Source of the DNA: Clostridium polynesiense
Lineage (GTDB): Bacteria; Bacillota; Clostridia; Clostridiales; Clostridiaceae
Length of the DNA: 60,749 nt
Reading direction: 5' to 3'
NCBI RefSeq assembly: GCF_000820705.1
Contig: NZ_CCXI01000010.1
Coordinates: 1 to 60,749, forward strand
The position numbers were made by a program, and so were the translations under genes. The notes beneath the pieces were generated by a model. It was not told the DNA's origin. It saw nothing but the letters and a program-made list of their open reading frames with translations, and made no database searches. Of the stretch, positions 34,577 to 44,291 are shown piece after piece. The first letter of the stretch is position 1. Each line of letters opens with the position of its first letter.

Positions 34577-36370
34577 ATGATGGAAAAAGCGTTTAAGGTA
34601 TTGAAAAAATATTATGGTTACCAAACCTTCAAGGAAGGTCAATATAAAATAATTGAGAATATTTTAAGAAAAAAGGACACCTTCGTAATTATGCCTACCG
34701 GTGGAGGGAAATCTCTATGCTATCAAATTCCCGCCCAGTTATTTTACGGTATTACTCTGGTGATATCTCCTTTAATATCTTTGATGAAGGATCAGGTGGA
34801 TTCACTGAAATCTATGGGGGTATCAGCAGTTTATATTAACAGTACTCAAAGCATTGAAGAGATTAGAGACATACTGGATGATGCGGATATAGGAATTTAT
34901 AAGATGATATATATTGCTCCTGAAAGGCTGGAATCTGAAATTTTCTGCAGAGCCTTAAGAGGCATGAATATATCTCAGGTAGCTGTAGATGAAGCACACT
35001 GCGTTACACAATGGGGACACGATTTTAGACCCAGCTACAGAAACATAGCTCCTTTTATAAAAACCTTAAAGGAAAGGCCTGTGGTTACAGCCTTTACAGC
35101 TACAGCTACAGATCTTGTAAAACGGGACACCATAGACCTATTGGAGCTTAAGGATCCATATTTCTATCCGTTGAGCTTAACCAGGGAGAATCTCCTTTTA
35201 AATGTCGTTAAAACAGAAGATAAGGAACAGAAAATACGCTTTATTGTGGATTATTTAAATAAGAATACTGAGAGCTGTGGAATAATTTATGCAGCTACCA
35301 GAAAGGAAGTAGATGAGCTTTATAACTATCTTCGTGCTATGAATTACAGTGTGGGTAAATATCATGGAGGGATGGAGGATAGTGATAAAAACAGATTCCA
35401 GGAAGAATTTATTTATGATAATTTTAATGTGATGATAGCCACTAATGCATTTGGAATGGGAATAGACAAATCCAATATACGGTTTATAATCCATCACAGC
35501 CTTCCTAAAAATATTGAAAGCTATTATCAGGAGATAGGAAGGGGTGGAAGGGATGGTGACCCCTGCAGCTGCTACCTATTATATCATCCTAAGGATGCTT
35601 CTTTGCAGGAGTTTTTAATTAAAGGCAGCACCTCTTCAGAAAGGATGGAAATAGAGCTTTCAAAGCTTCATAACATGGAGGCCTATGCCCTTAATACAGG
35701 CTGCTATACTCAATATATATTAAATTACTTTGGGGAAAAAAGCATAAAGGATTACTGCAGTTCCTGCAGCAACTGTCTAAATAATAAGGAATTAAAGGAT
35801 ATAACCCTGGAGGCTCAGATGATTTTGTCCTGTATATACAGAACAGAGGAGAGGTATGGAATAAGCGTACTTGCGGATATATTAAAGGGATATAGAGGAC
35901 CTAAAATAAAGGAATTTAAGCTTTATCATTTATCTACCTTTGGAATCATGAAGGAGTACAGCTCAAAATTTATAAAGGATTTAATACATACATTGATTAA
36001 TAATGGTTACCTTGATAAAAAAGAAGGAACTTATTCTATGGTTAAGCTTAATTCTAAATCTTACAGCATACTTAAAGGAAAAGAAAAAATTCTTTCTAAG
36101 GTCATAGCTGAGGATATAGAAGAGGTAAGTGATCCTTTATTGTTCCAAATATTAAGAAGAGTTAGAAGGGATATTGCACATTCTGAAAATGTACCTCCGT
36201 ATATAATTTTTTCAGACAGGGTACTTATGGATATTGCAAGATTTGTTCCTGAAACCAAAGAGGAATTCAGTAAAATAAAAGGTATAGGAGAGAAAAAAAG
36301 CACTAAATACAGCAGTATATTTGTAAATGCAATAAAGCTTTACAAGGCTTCCAATGAAAACAGAGGATAG
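34577..36370 (+). CDS. recQ: ATP-dependent DNA helicase RecQ
   Basis: A 597-residue SF2 helicase with Walker A MPTGGGKSLCYQ, DEAHC box, TAFTATATD, helicase-C motifs (ATNAFGMGIDKSNIRFIIHH, QEIGRGGRDG), a zinc-binding region with CSSCSNC, an RQC-like winged helix and a C-terminal HRDC domain (PEYIIFSDRVL-type PPYIIFSDRVLMDIARFVP). The frame extends to TTG 34535, but AGGAGT lies 9 bp before ATG 34577. Unwinds DNA for recombinational repair. Confidence 0.93.
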   Translation: MMEKAFKVLKKYYGYQTFKEGQYKIIENILRKKDTFVIMPTGGGKSLCYQIPAQLFYGITLVISPLISLMKDQVDSLKSMGVSAVYINSTQSIEEIRDILDDADIGIYKMIYIAPERLESEIFCRALRGMNISQVAVDEAHCVTQWGHDFRPSYRNIAPFIKTLKERPVVTAFTATATDLVKRDTIDLLELKDPYFYPLSLTRENLLLNVVKTEDKEQKIRFIVDYLNKNTESCGIIYAATRKEVDELYNYLRAMNYSVGKYHGGMEDSDKNRFQEEFIYDNFNVMIATNAFGMGIDKSNIRFIIHHSLPKNIESYYQEIGRGGRDGDPCSCYLLYHPKDASLQEFLIKGSTSSERMEIELSKLHNMEAYALNTGCYTQYILNYFGEKSIKDYCSSCSNCLNNKELKDITLEAQMILSCIYRTEERYGISVLADILKGYRGPKIKEFKLYHLSTFGIMKEYSSKFIKDLIHTLINNGYLDKKEGTYSMVKLNSKSYSILKGKEKILSKVIAEDIEEVSDPLLFQILRRVRRDIAHSENVPPYIIFSDRVLMDIARFVPETKEEFSKIKGIGEKKSTKYSSIFVNAIKLYKASNENRG

Positions 36371-36473
36371 GGCGGAAAATAATTATTAACTAAAACCCTT
36401 TTAATATTTTTATTTAATGTTAAAATGGATTATTATACGAGTATATGAATAAAAGTTAAAGGTGGTGAAAACC

Positions 36474-36995
36474 ATGAAAGAAAAAGAAATGATACTCCTT
36501 GTAGATGAAAATGATAAAGAAATGGGATATGGGGAAAAGCATGAAGTTCATAAGAAAGGTCTCTTTCACAGAGCTTTTTCCATATTTATTTTTAATTCTA
36601 AAAATCAGCTGCTGCTTCAAAAAAGAGAAAAGAATAAATATCATTCACCAGGTCTTTGGACTAATACCTGCTGCTCCCATCAAAGACAAAATGAAGAGCT
36701 TTCAGATGCTATACACAGAAGACTTAAGGAAGAAATGGGCTTTGACACTGAATTAAAAGAAGCTTTTACCTTTAGTTATAATTTTAAATTTCATGAAGAG
36801 CTTAGTGAAAATGAATTTGACCACGTATATATAGGACATTACGAAGGAGATATAATCCCTAACCCTCAGGAAGTAGAAGATTACAAATGGGTGGATTTAG
36901 AGGAGCTGAAGCAGGATATAGAAAAGAATCCTGATAAATATACTTATTGGTTTAAGATATGTTTTCCAAAGGTAGCTTCAATTATGGAAAAATAA
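36474..36995 (+). CDS. idi: Isopentenyl-diphosphate delta-isomerase, type I (Nudix)
   Basis: A 173-residue Nudix enzyme interconverting isopentenyl and dimethylallyl diphosphate. It has the active-site cysteine motif TNTCCSHQ, the Nudix-like EELSDAIHRRLKEEMGF, and an EFDHVYIGHYEG segment with the second catalytic acid. AAGGTGG sets ATG 36474 as start. Followed by a strong terminator. Confidence 0.92.
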   Translation: MKEKEMILLVDENDKEMGYGEKHEVHKKGLFHRAFSIFIFNSKNQLLLQKREKNKYHSPGLWTNTCCSHQRQNEELSDAIHRRLKEEMGFDTELKEAFTFSYNFKFHEELSENEFDHVYIGHYEGDIIPNPQEVEDYKWVDLEELKQDIEKNPDKYTYWFKICFPKVASIMEK

Positions 36996-37020
36996 AGATT
37001 TTAGATTTTATCAGTAAAAA

Positions 37021-37056
37021 AACAGCCGGTAATATTTTATATTACCGGCTGTTTTT
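37021..37056 (+). terminator. Terminator after idi
   Basis: Perfect 15-bp stem AACAGCCGGTAATAT / ATATTACCGGCTGTT with T-run. Confidence 0.92.
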
Positions 37057-37180
37057 ATACTATAGCTGAATATTGCTTATACTGAAGGAGCAGTTAATAT
37101 TCATAAAGTTATAATTAACGGTGTAACAACCTATTTTACTTTGAATATTATAAAAAGAGATAATTATTTGGAGGATTTTA

Positions 37181-37726
37181 ATGGACAAAAAGTCTTTAAA
37201 GGGAACTCAGACAGAAAAAAACTTATTTAAAACCTTTGCAGGAGAATCAAGAGCAAGAAATAGATACAACCTATATTCTGAAAAAGCTCGGATGGAAGGA
37301 TATGAGTGGATAGGAGACATCTTTGATGAAACTGCAGGAAACGAATATGCTCATGCCAGAGAAGTTTACAGAAGATTTTTAGGACTCGTGGGAAATACCT
37401 CGGAAAATTTAAAGGATGCTATTAAAGGTGAAACAGAGGAATATTCGAAAATTTATAAAGAATTTGAGGAGGTTGCAAGAAGAGAAGGTTTTAAAGAAAT
37501 AGCTGACTTTTATAAAGAAATTGCAGAAGTTGAAGAGTTCCATGAAAAAAGATTTAAAGCATTATATGATAAGGTAAACTGTAAAACTGTATTTACTTCC
37601 CCAGTACCTATTAAATGGCAGTGTTTAAACTGTGGTTATATTTATGAAGGAACAGAAGCACCAGCTGCTTGTCCTTTATGCAAATTCCCTAGAGCTTTTT
37701 TCAAACCTTTATGTGAAGAGTTTTAA
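37181..37726 (+). CDS. Rubrerythrin
   Basis: A 181-residue classical rubrerythrin: ferritin-like diiron domain first (FAGESRARNRYNLYSEKAR, ETAGNEYAHAREVY, EVEEFHEKRF) and C-terminal rubredoxin (CLNCGYIYEGTEAPAACPLC). It reduces hydrogen peroxide with electrons from rubredoxin-type donors. AGGAGG-like TTGGAGG precedes ATG. Together with the reverse rubrerythrin at 17.4 kb it indicates an anaerobe with peroxide defence. Confidence 0.94.
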   Translation: MDKKSLKGTQTEKNLFKTFAGESRARNRYNLYSEKARMEGYEWIGDIFDETAGNEYAHAREVYRRFLGLVGNTSENLKDAIKGETEEYSKIYKEFEEVARREGFKEIADFYKEIAEVEEFHEKRFKALYDKVNCKTVFTSPVPIKWQCLNCGYIYEGTEAPAACPLCKFPRAFFKPLCEEF

Positions 37727-37742
37727 TTTGGGAGGGATTAAT

Positions 37743-38030
37743 ATGATTATTTCCCTGCCGGAGGAATATATAGTTCCTATAGTGTATAAAGACAGCTTTA
37801 AGTTTACTGAGGATTATTTTCTTCCCAGCAAAGAGGAAATATATGAATGCAAGGAGGATAAAAATTACTGGAAGGACATTGACAAGGAATATGTTAATGA
37901 AGCTTTAAAGGATAGACCTTTGAAAAAACATAAGAAAAACTGCTGCAGTAAAAGAAATGCAGTCTTTACTTCAGAGGATATATTTGAAGAGATAGATGAG
38001 GAATATTATAACCATAAAAGCAGCAAATAG
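37743..38030 (+). CDS. Small acidic hypothetical protein
   Basis: A 95-residue protein rich in Glu, Lys, Tyr with a central KKNCCSK segment. GGGAGGG sits 7 bp before ATG 37743, 16 bp after rubrerythrin, so it is likely cotranscribed. An upstream extension of the frame overlaps rubrerythrin and has no RBS. No family recognised. Confidence 0.6.
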   Translation: MIISLPEEYIVPIVYKDSFKFTEDYFLPSKEEIYECKEDKNYWKDIDKEYVNEALKDRPLKKHKKNCCSKRNAVFTSEDIFEEIDEEYYNHKSSK

Positions 38031-38106
38031 GAGGACGATTTCTTTAGCATGAATTCTGGCTTGAGTTAATATAAATAGTATTATTAACTTATAGTTAGGT
38101 GATTGT

Positions 38107-38454
38107 ATGGGTTATAGAAAAATTATTGAAAGGCATTCTTCAGATATAAACAATCTGGCTGAGCTGCTTTTTAAATTCACCAATTCCTACAGGCTTCTTA
38201 TAGGAGGAGCCTCAGATTTAAATAGTATTGCCCTGGCAAAGAAGAAGGATGTTAGAGATGCCATAAGAAGAGCAGATGAACTGGGAGAAATCATAGATGA
38301 GCTTCTTGAGGTGATAGATTACTGCAACTGTGCTTATTTTAAATATTGCAAGATTAAATCAGACTATATAAATTGCAAAAATAACCTTAATATCATTAAA
38401 ACAGAAGTTGATGAAGAACTGAGTTTTTTTAATGAAATAGAAAAGAAGCCTTGA
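38107..38454 (+). CDS. Hypothetical helical protein
   Basis: A 115-residue protein, almost entirely helical and coiled-coil-like (AIRRADELGEIIDELLEVID), with a Cys-containing YCNCAYFKYC segment. TAGGTGATT precedes ATG. No family recognised. Ends in a hairpin shared with pssA. Confidence 0.6.
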   Translation: MGYRKIIERHSSDINNLAELLFKFTNSYRLLIGGASDLNSIALAKKKDVRDAIRRADELGEIIDELLEVIDYCNCAYFKYCKIKSDYINCKNNLNIIKTEVDEELSFFNEIEKKP

Positions 38455-38476
38455 TTAAAAGGCTTCTTTTCTATTA
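38436..38476. terminator. Bidirectional terminator between convergent genes
   Basis: 15-bp stem AATAGAAAAGAAGCC / GGCTTCTTTTCTATT overlapping the 3' end of the helical-protein gene; serves pssA from the other strand as well. Confidence 0.8.
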
Positions 38477-38479
38477 AAC

Positions 38480-38995
38480 CTATTTAAATTTAAAAGTGCT
38501 TATCATCAGATAAGACAATACTATCAAGAATATTACAGGAAGTGCTCTGGTAACTCCCCTATTTAAGGTAATAAGGGCAAATAGTGCCATAAAGCTGCCT
38601 GCTGCGGTTATAGGTATACCGGTAAAAACACCGTCAAAATCTGAGGAGTTATACCTTGCCAATCTGTAAGCACCGCAAATAGGAAATATCAGTAGTATTA
38701 AATACCCAGCATAACCTTTAGGGCCTAAAGTCTGAAACTCGTATAGACTGTATATTAGAAGAGAAGGTGCAACGCCGAAGGAAACCAAATCTGCTAAAGA
38801 ATCCAATTCCTTACCTAAATCACTGGATACATTAAGAAATCTTGCAACCCTTCCATCGTATCTATCCACCAAAGCAGCTATAATTATGAAAATTGCAGCT
38901 AAATGATATTTATCGTTAAATATGCTTAATATTGATAAAATCCCGCATGATAAATTAGCAAAAGTAAACATATTTGGAATTGTACTTTTCCTCAT
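38480..38995 (-). CDS. pssA: CDP-diacylglycerol--serine O-phosphatidyltransferase
   Basis: A 171-residue CDP-alcohol phosphatidyltransferase making phosphatidylserine. The family motif appears as DRYDGRVARFLNVSSDLG followed by KELDSLAD, and several transmembrane helices surround it. GGGAGTGAT is 7 bp before ATG 38995; the frame extends slightly further upstream. Monocistronic. The 260-bp gap to the next gene holds the promoters of both divergent genes. Confidence 0.92.
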   Translation of the reverse strand: MRKSTIPNMFTFANLSCGILSILSIFNDKYHLAAIFIIIAALVDRYDGRVARFLNVSSDLGKELDSLADLVSFGVAPSLLIYSLYEFQTLGPKGYAGYLILLIFPICGAYRLARYNSSDFDGVFTGIPITAAGSFMALFALITLNRGVTRALPVIFLIVLSYLMISTFKFK

Positions 38996-39195
38996 GAAAA
39001 TAATCACTCCCAAAAATTAATTATGAATAATTAATATAAAATATATTATGTCCACAATATTATACCTCAATTTGATAAAGTTTTAAACACATTATGCAAA
39101 ATTTATTAAGAAATTGTTAAAAGTCATTGCATCCAATATGCATCAGCATAATAATATTATAGCTTTTAAAGTAGTTTTATGTCAGACCATTCTCA

Positions 39196-39224
39196 TTGAT
39201 AAAGATATTTATAAGTGATATAAT
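39196..39224 (+). promoter_or_regulatory. Promoter of the lipid kinase gene
   Basis: TTGATA and TATAAT spaced by 17 bp, 30 bp upstream of the ATG. Confidence 0.65.
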
Positions 39225-39254
39225 CTTTTTAGCTATTAGGGTAGGAGGTTTAAA

Positions 39255-40139
39255 ATGAAAAAGGTTAAATTTATATACAACCCTTTTTCTGGTGAAAATT
39301 TAATAATAAATGAAATAGATAAAGTTATAAAGATTCATCAGAAGGAAGGCTATACCATTATCCCTTTTAGAATAGATAGTGATAGTGATATTCATGATGC
39401 CTTTAATGACATAGATTCTTCGTTCAGCTACATACTCATAGCAGGTGGAGATGGTACTATCGATTCAGTAGTTAACATAATGATAGAAAAGAATATTGAT
39501 CTGCCTATTGGAGTGATTCCTGTTGGTACTGCAAATGATTTTGCAAAGTTGATAGGAATGACGCAGGATATTAGCGATTCCTGTCAAAAAATAATAAAGT
39601 CGGTGCCATTACCCGTTGACATCGGAAAAATAAATAATAAATACTTTGTAAATGTAGCCAGTACAGGACTATTTACCGATGTTTCTCAAAAAACTGATGA
39701 TAATCTTAAAAATACCATTGGTAAATTGGCTTATTATCTAAAAGGACTGGAACAGCTGCCTAACTTTAGAAAGTTAAAAGTTAATATTACATCTAAAGAA
39801 ATGAATTATGATGGGTATATGTATTTGTTATTGATATTTAACGGGATGACAGCAGGAAACTTTAAGCTTGCTCCTAAATCTCATATTACAGATGGACTTT
39901 TAGATGTTATCATATTTAAAGCGGTTCCTATAAAAGAACTTCTTCCTCTTTTTATAAGGGTGATAAAAGGTGAGCATTTAGACGATCCGGGAGTAGTACA
40001 TTTTAAGACAAATGAACTTTTAGTCCATAGTACTGAAAATATTGTGACGGATATTGACGGAGAAAAGGGTCCGGATTTTCCTCTATCAATTAAATGTATT
40101 CATAATGGAATTAAAGTGTTAGGAATAGCAGAAAAATAA
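39255..40139 (+). CDS. Diacylglycerol kinase-family lipid kinase (YegS/BmrU-like)
   Basis: A 294-residue lipid kinase with GGDGTIDSVVNIM (ATP site), GVIPVGTANDFAKLIG and a C-terminal domain containing DGLLDVIIFKAVP and DGEKGPDFP. Phosphorylates diacylglycerol or related lipids to recycle them into phospholipid synthesis. GTAGGAGG precedes ATG. It is divergent from pssA. Confidence 0.9.
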   Translation: MKKVKFIYNPFSGENLIINEIDKVIKIHQKEGYTIIPFRIDSDSDIHDAFNDIDSSFSYILIAGGDGTIDSVVNIMIEKNIDLPIGVIPVGTANDFAKLIGMTQDISDSCQKIIKSVPLPVDIGKINNKYFVNVASTGLFTDVSQKTDDNLKNTIGKLAYYLKGLEQLPNFRKLKVNITSKEMNYDGYMYLLLIFNGMTAGNFKLAPKSHITDGLLDVIIFKAVPIKELLPLFIRVIKGEHLDDPGVVHFKTNELLVHSTENIVTDIDGEKGPDFPLSIKCIHNGIKVLGIAEK

Positions 40140-40180
40140 TAGAAATAATTTTTTATTATAGATATTCGGAAGTATTAATA

Positions 40181-40220
40181 AAATAGATAACCAGCTTTGT
40201 AATCTGGTTATCTATTTTAT
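40181..40220. terminator. Bidirectional terminator
   Basis: 14-bp stem AAATAGATAACCAG / CTGGTTATCTATTT with T- and A-rich flanks, between the lipid kinase and the radical SAM gene. Confidence 0.85.
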
Positions 40221-40231
40221 TATTTTGTATA

Positions 40232-42097
40232 TTATTTAACTTTATCTTTAAAATTTTTCTTTTTACTTAGCTTATTCTTGTTTTTTGAAAATTTTTCTGG
40301 AATCCAATCTATTAAATATTTAGCTCCATGACCAATTAAATCCTCACGTCCCGCTTTTAATAATGCTTTTTTTACAATGCTGTGGTTTTCAGGTTTTTTA
40401 AACTGCAGCAATGCTCTCTGCATTTGCTTTTCCTCAGGGTCTTTAGGTACATATACCTTTTCCTCCGTTAAAGGGTTAAAGCCAGTGTAGTACATAGTTG
40501 TAGAAATGCTTCCCGGAGTAGGATAGAAATCCTGAACCTGTTCAGGAGTATAATTCATTTCTTTTATATATAGTGCAAGCTCAATAGCTGCATTTAAATC
40601 ACTCCCCGGATGGGAGGACATTAAATAAGGTACTAAAAACTGATTTTTCCCTAGGGATTTATTAATTTCATAATATTTAGCAGTAAATTTATCGTAGACC
40701 TTTCTGCTGGGTTTACCCATTTGAGAAAGTACCTTATCAGATATGTGCTCAGGTGCTACCTTGAGCTGACCGCTTATATGATCTTTAACCATTTCCTTGA
40801 AAAATTCGGTATTACTATCATGTATCAGGTAGTCATATCTGATTCCAGAACGAATAAATACCTTTTTCACCTTAGGAAGGTTTTTTATCCTCCTTAAAAT
40901 TGCTAAGTAATCCTTATGATTTATTTTTAAATTTTTACAAGGGTGAGGGAACATGCACTGCTTATCTCTGCATGCACCATTCTCCGCCTGAAAGCTGCAG
41001 GATTTATTTCTAAAATTAGCTGTAGGTCCGCCTACATCGTGAATATAACCTTTAAAGTCCGGTAAATTGGTTAATAGCTCAGCTTCTTCAAGGATTGATT
41101 CTTCGCTTCTATTTTGTATTATCCTTCCTTGATGGTAGGTTAAGGCACAAAAGGAACAGGAGCCAAAGCAGCCCCTATGACTTGTTATGGAAAATTTAAC
41201 TTCACTTATAGCAGGGATGCCTCCCATTTTTTCATACATAGGATGATAGGCTCTTTTAAAAGGTAGGTTATAGGTATAGTTCATTTCCTCCTGAGTTAGT
41301 GGATTCTGAGGAGGATTTTGAACTACATATCTGTTGCCATGTTTCTGTATAAGAGTTCTTCCTCTTATAGGATCTTGTTCTAAATATTGATGCTTGTAAG
41401 CTGTACCATAAGCCTTTTTGTTTTCTGTTACCTCTTCACAGGATGGAAGAAGAATTTCTGAGGAGCTCAAATTGAAATTGTTAGAGGAATAAGCTGTTCC
41501 TCTAACCCCGGTTGTATTTTCGATTTTTTTTCCATATCTAAGAAGTTCAGCAATTTGGATTATAGTTTTTTCACCCATACCGTAGACTAATAAATCAGCT
41601 CTGGTATCTAAAAGTATGCTTCTTCTTACCTTGTTATCCCAGTAGTCATAATGAGCAAATCGACGGAGGCTGGCTTCAATACCTCCGATTATTATAGGAG
41701 TATCCCTATAAGCTTCTTTAATCCTGTTGCAGTAAACTATAAGAGCTCTATCCGGCCTGAAGCCACCTTTTCCTCCGGGAGAATAAAGATCGTCTCTCCT
41801 CTTTTTTTTGGAGACAGTATAGTGATTAACCATAGAATCGATATTTCCTGAGTTGACTAAAAAACCATACCTGGGTTGTCCGAGTTTTTTAAAATCTATG
41901 GTATCTTTCCAGGAGGGCTGAGATATTATGCCTACAGTGAAACCTTGAGATTCCAGTATACGGCCAATAATGGCAGCTCCAAAAGAAGGATGATCTACAT
42001 AAGCATCTCCTGTCACTATAATAAAATCCAGAATTTTAATATTCCTAATCTTTAAATCTTCTTTACTTACAGGCAGAAATTCCTTGGCAAGCTGCAT
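40232..42097 (-). CDS. YgiQ family radical SAM protein
   Basis: A 621-residue radical SAM protein of the YgiQ family. The cluster cysteines lie in [16 protein letters not shown] (Cys310, Cys314, Cys317). An N-terminal cobalamin-like domain ([20 protein letters not shown]) precedes it, and a C-terminal Lys-rich tail follows ([11 protein letters not shown]). The reaction is unknown. Single gene. Confidence 0.92.
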   Translation of the reverse strand: MQLAKEFLPVSKEDLKIRNIKILDFIIVTGDAYVDHPSFGAAIIGRILESQGFTVGIISQPSWKDTIDFKKLGQPRYGFLVNSGNIDSMVNHYTVSKKKRRDDLYSPGGKGGFRPDRALIVYCNRIKEAYRDTPIIIGGIEASLRRFAHYDYWDNKVRRSILLDTRADLLVYGMGEKTIIQIAELLRYGKKIENTTGVRGTAYSSNNFNLSSSEILLPSCEEVTENKKAYGTAYKHQYLEQDPIRGRTLIQKHGNRYVVQNPPQNPLTQEEMNYTYNLPFKRAYHPMYEKMGGIPAISEVKFSITSHRGCFGSCSFCALTYHQGRIIQNRSEESILEEAELLTNLPDFKGYIHDVGGPTANFRNKSCSFQAENGACRDKQCMFPHPCKNLKINHKDYLAILRRIKNLPKVKKVFIRSGIRYDYLIHDSNTEFFKEMVKDHISGQLKVAPEHISDKVLSQMGKPSRKVYDKFTAKYYEINKSLGKNQFLVPYLMSSHPGSDLNAAIELALYIKEMNYTPEQVQDFYPTPGSISTTMYYTGFNPLTEEKVYVPKDPEEKQMQRALLQFKKPENHSIVKKALLKAGREDLIGHGAKYLIDWIPEKFSKNKNKLSKKKNFKDKVK

Positions 42098-42166
42098 AGC
42101 ATATCTCCTTAATTATTATTTAACGATAATATATTAACACAATATCTAGATGTTTCATAATAAATA

Positions 42167-42195
42167 TTGCAATTTTGAAAGCTCATGCATATAAT
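42167..42195 (+). promoter_or_regulatory. Promoter of the M-box transcript
   Basis: TTGCAA and TATAAT spaced by 17 bp, about 22 bp before the conserved start of the M-box. Confidence 0.75.
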
Positions 42196-42217
42196 GTAAG
42201 TATAAAAAATTATAATT

Positions 42218-42406
42218 TGTTAGGTGAGGCTCCTACACGGATACACGCTGCTGCCCGGAAACATCGAGAGATGCCAATGGGTCAACAGGTTTTATCGAAG
42301 TAAGGTATAACTTAATGCAGCTGAATTTAATATTCAAAGCTGTGTAGTGCTAAAACTCAACGAAGTAATCACGGTTGAATTTTAGAGCCTCGAGCTCTTT
42401 TTTTAA
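42218..42406 (+). promoter_or_regulatory. M-box (ykoK-type) magnesium riboswitch
   Basis: Conserved M-box sequence blocks occur in order: GTTAGGTGAGGCTCCTACAC, then GCTGCTGCCC, ATCGAGAGATGCCAATGGG, GTCAACAG, ATCGAAGTAAGGT, and AGCTGTGTAGTGCTAAA with CTCAACGAAG. The 3' end has AGAGC-CTCGA-GCTCT followed by seven T residues, a terminator that competes with the GAGGCTC of the 5' strand. When Mg2+ is sufficient the terminator should form and shut off the downstream MgtE-like gene. Confidence 0.95.
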
Positions 42407-42481
42407 TTTAAATTAAGAATTAGGTTTTTATTTGAGAATAGTATATTTAACTTCTCAAGGATATAAGGTGGTGGAGTTTAA

Positions 42482-42562
42482 ATGGAGGCTGGCCCTCATA
42501 GTACCAAGTTAAAATTGAATATTAGACATAGTAAAGAGGTTAATGTACAGGCTTCCATATAG
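42482..42562 (+). CDS. Possible 26-residue leader peptide
   Basis: ATG after GGTGGTGG at a good distance opens a 26-codon frame, MEAGPHSTKLKLNIRHSKEV and six more residues, between the M-box terminator and the MgtE-like gene. It is basic and has no known homologue to my knowledge. Real translation is unproven. Confidence 0.3.
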   Translation: MEAGPHSTKLKLNIRHSKEVNVQASI

Positions 42563-42634
42563 AAAATATTTTCATTTGTTTTTAAATGCCGCTGTATGTT
42601 TCTTCTTTTCTATGCTGTAAAAGGAGGAAGAATC

Positions 42635-43889
42635 ATGAAAAAGCTCACAGTGTTTTTGTACAGCGGAATTTTAGGAAGAAAGGTATACGATGAGTTTGGT
42701 GACAGTATAGGGATTATAAGAGATATATTCGTCACTACGGAGGAAGGCTATCCAAGAATAATTGGATATAAGTTGAAAAAGGATGGAATATTTATAGATT
42801 ATGAATTTAAAAATATAGAATTTCTCCTTCAGGACAATAATCTAGTAAGAATTAATGTTAAAGGAGCAAGAGAAATTATAGCTCAAAAATACTCTTACTT
42901 ATTATCAAGACATCTGCTGGACAGAAAGATAGTAGATGTAAACGGCAAGAAGGTTGTAAGGGTTAATGATTTAAGAATTGCAGAAATTGCAGGAGAATAT
43001 AAAGTTATAGCAGTAGAGTCCGGTATACTTTCAAAGTTTAGAAAGTTAGGAATTGAGAAACCTGTTAAGGGACTTTTAAAGCTTATGCATAAAGAATATA
43101 AAGACAGCGTTATTATGTGGGATGATGTTGAGTCTTTGGAAATGGTTAATGATAATTTAAAGCTGGCTATACCTTATCAAAAGCTTTCCAAGATGCATCC
43201 TGCTGACTTGGCAGATATATTAGAAGACCTGGATTCCCAGCATAGGAATAAAGTTTTTGAAAGCCTGGATGAGAATCTTGCTGCTGAAACCCTGGAGGAA
43301 ATAGAACCAAAGTATCAGGAAAGCATAATTAAAGAATTAAGTGAATTAAAAACAGTAGAAGTTTTTGATAATATGCCAAATGATGAAATAGCTGATATTT
43401 TAGAAGATCTGGATGAAGAAACGGTGGAAAAGATTTTAATGAGTCTTGAAAATGAAGATGCCGATGAGATTAGAGAGCTTATGTCCTATCAGGAAGAAAC
43501 TGTAGGAAGCATTATGAACAAGGACTTTATATCCGTTAATATAGACATATCAGTTAGCGAGGTTTTAGAACTTCTTAGGGAGCTGGATCCTGATGATGAA
43601 GTAATTAATTATATATATATCACCGACGAAGAGGAAAGGCTTAAGGGAGCGGTATCTTTAAAAAGCATATTAATGCATAGCGGCAGTGATAAGCTTAAAG
43701 ATATAATGGAAAGCATAATAAAAAATAAATGCAGAGGATAAGCTGGAGGAAATAGTGGAGATGTTTATAAAGTACGATTTGGTATCAATTCCAGTGGTAG
43801 ATTCCTCAGATAAGCTGGTTGGAATTGCAATTATTCATGACGTTGTTGATGAAATTGTACTTCCTATATGGAAAAGAAGATTTAAATAA
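42635..43889 (+). CDS. PRC-barrel/MgtE-N/CBS protein, frameshifted near the 3' end
   Basis: AAGGAGG sets ATG 42635. The protein has a PRC-barrel-like N terminus, then MgtE intracellular N repeats (HPADLADILEDLDSQHRNKV), then paired CBS domains, but no transmembrane channel, so it is a cytosolic regulator or partner rather than the transporter. The first frame stops at 43741. The second CBS half continues from about 43730 in another frame (NAEDKLEEIVEMFIKYDLVS and GIAIIHDVVDEIVLPIW) to TAA 43889. A run of six A at 43720-43725 shortened by one would join them as a 417-residue protein. Under M-box control. Confidence 0.8.
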
Positions 43890-43941
43890 AGAAATTTTCA
43901 ATACTAATTCAGAGTTTTTTTAATAAAACTTCTTTTTAAGG

Positions 43942-43969
43942 TTGACATTTTTTAAACTTTGAATATAAT
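43942..43969 (+). promoter_or_regulatory. Promoter of the cysKE T-box transcript
   Basis: TTGACA and TATAAT with a 16-bp spacer. Confidence 0.75.
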
Positions 43970-43999
43970 AATATTAATAAATCATATTATTTTACTCGG

Positions 44000-44260
44000 A
44001 TTTAAATACAGTGAAAAAGTAAAGTAGCTTAATGGAAAGCCACAGAGAGGAAACGGTGCTGAGAAGTTTCTGCTTAAAGTTAAAGTGAAGTGCACTTTGG
44101 AGTAGGAGCCTGAAATTAAGTAAGGTTTCCCGGGATCGCCCGTTACAGTGATAGAGCATATATGTGCTTAAATGAGTGAGATACGCTGTATCTAATTAGA
44201 GTGGAAACGCGGAGGTTAAACTTCGTCTCTTATATTTATATAGAGACGGAGTTTTTATTT
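44000..44260 (+). promoter_or_regulatory. Cysteine-specific T-box leader of cysK-cysE
   Basis: T-box layout: stem I with a likely TGC cysteine specifier at 44071-44073, the conserved AGAGTGGAAACGCGG at 44198-44212, and a terminator stem ACTTCGTCTCT / AGAGACGGAGT followed by a T-run (44217-44259). Cysteine starvation should stabilise the antiterminator and induce cysK-cysE. The specifier assignment agrees with the downstream cysteine-synthesis genes. Confidence 0.9.
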
Positions 44261-44291
44261 TATTAAAGAGATAATTAAAGGAGGTTTGAAC

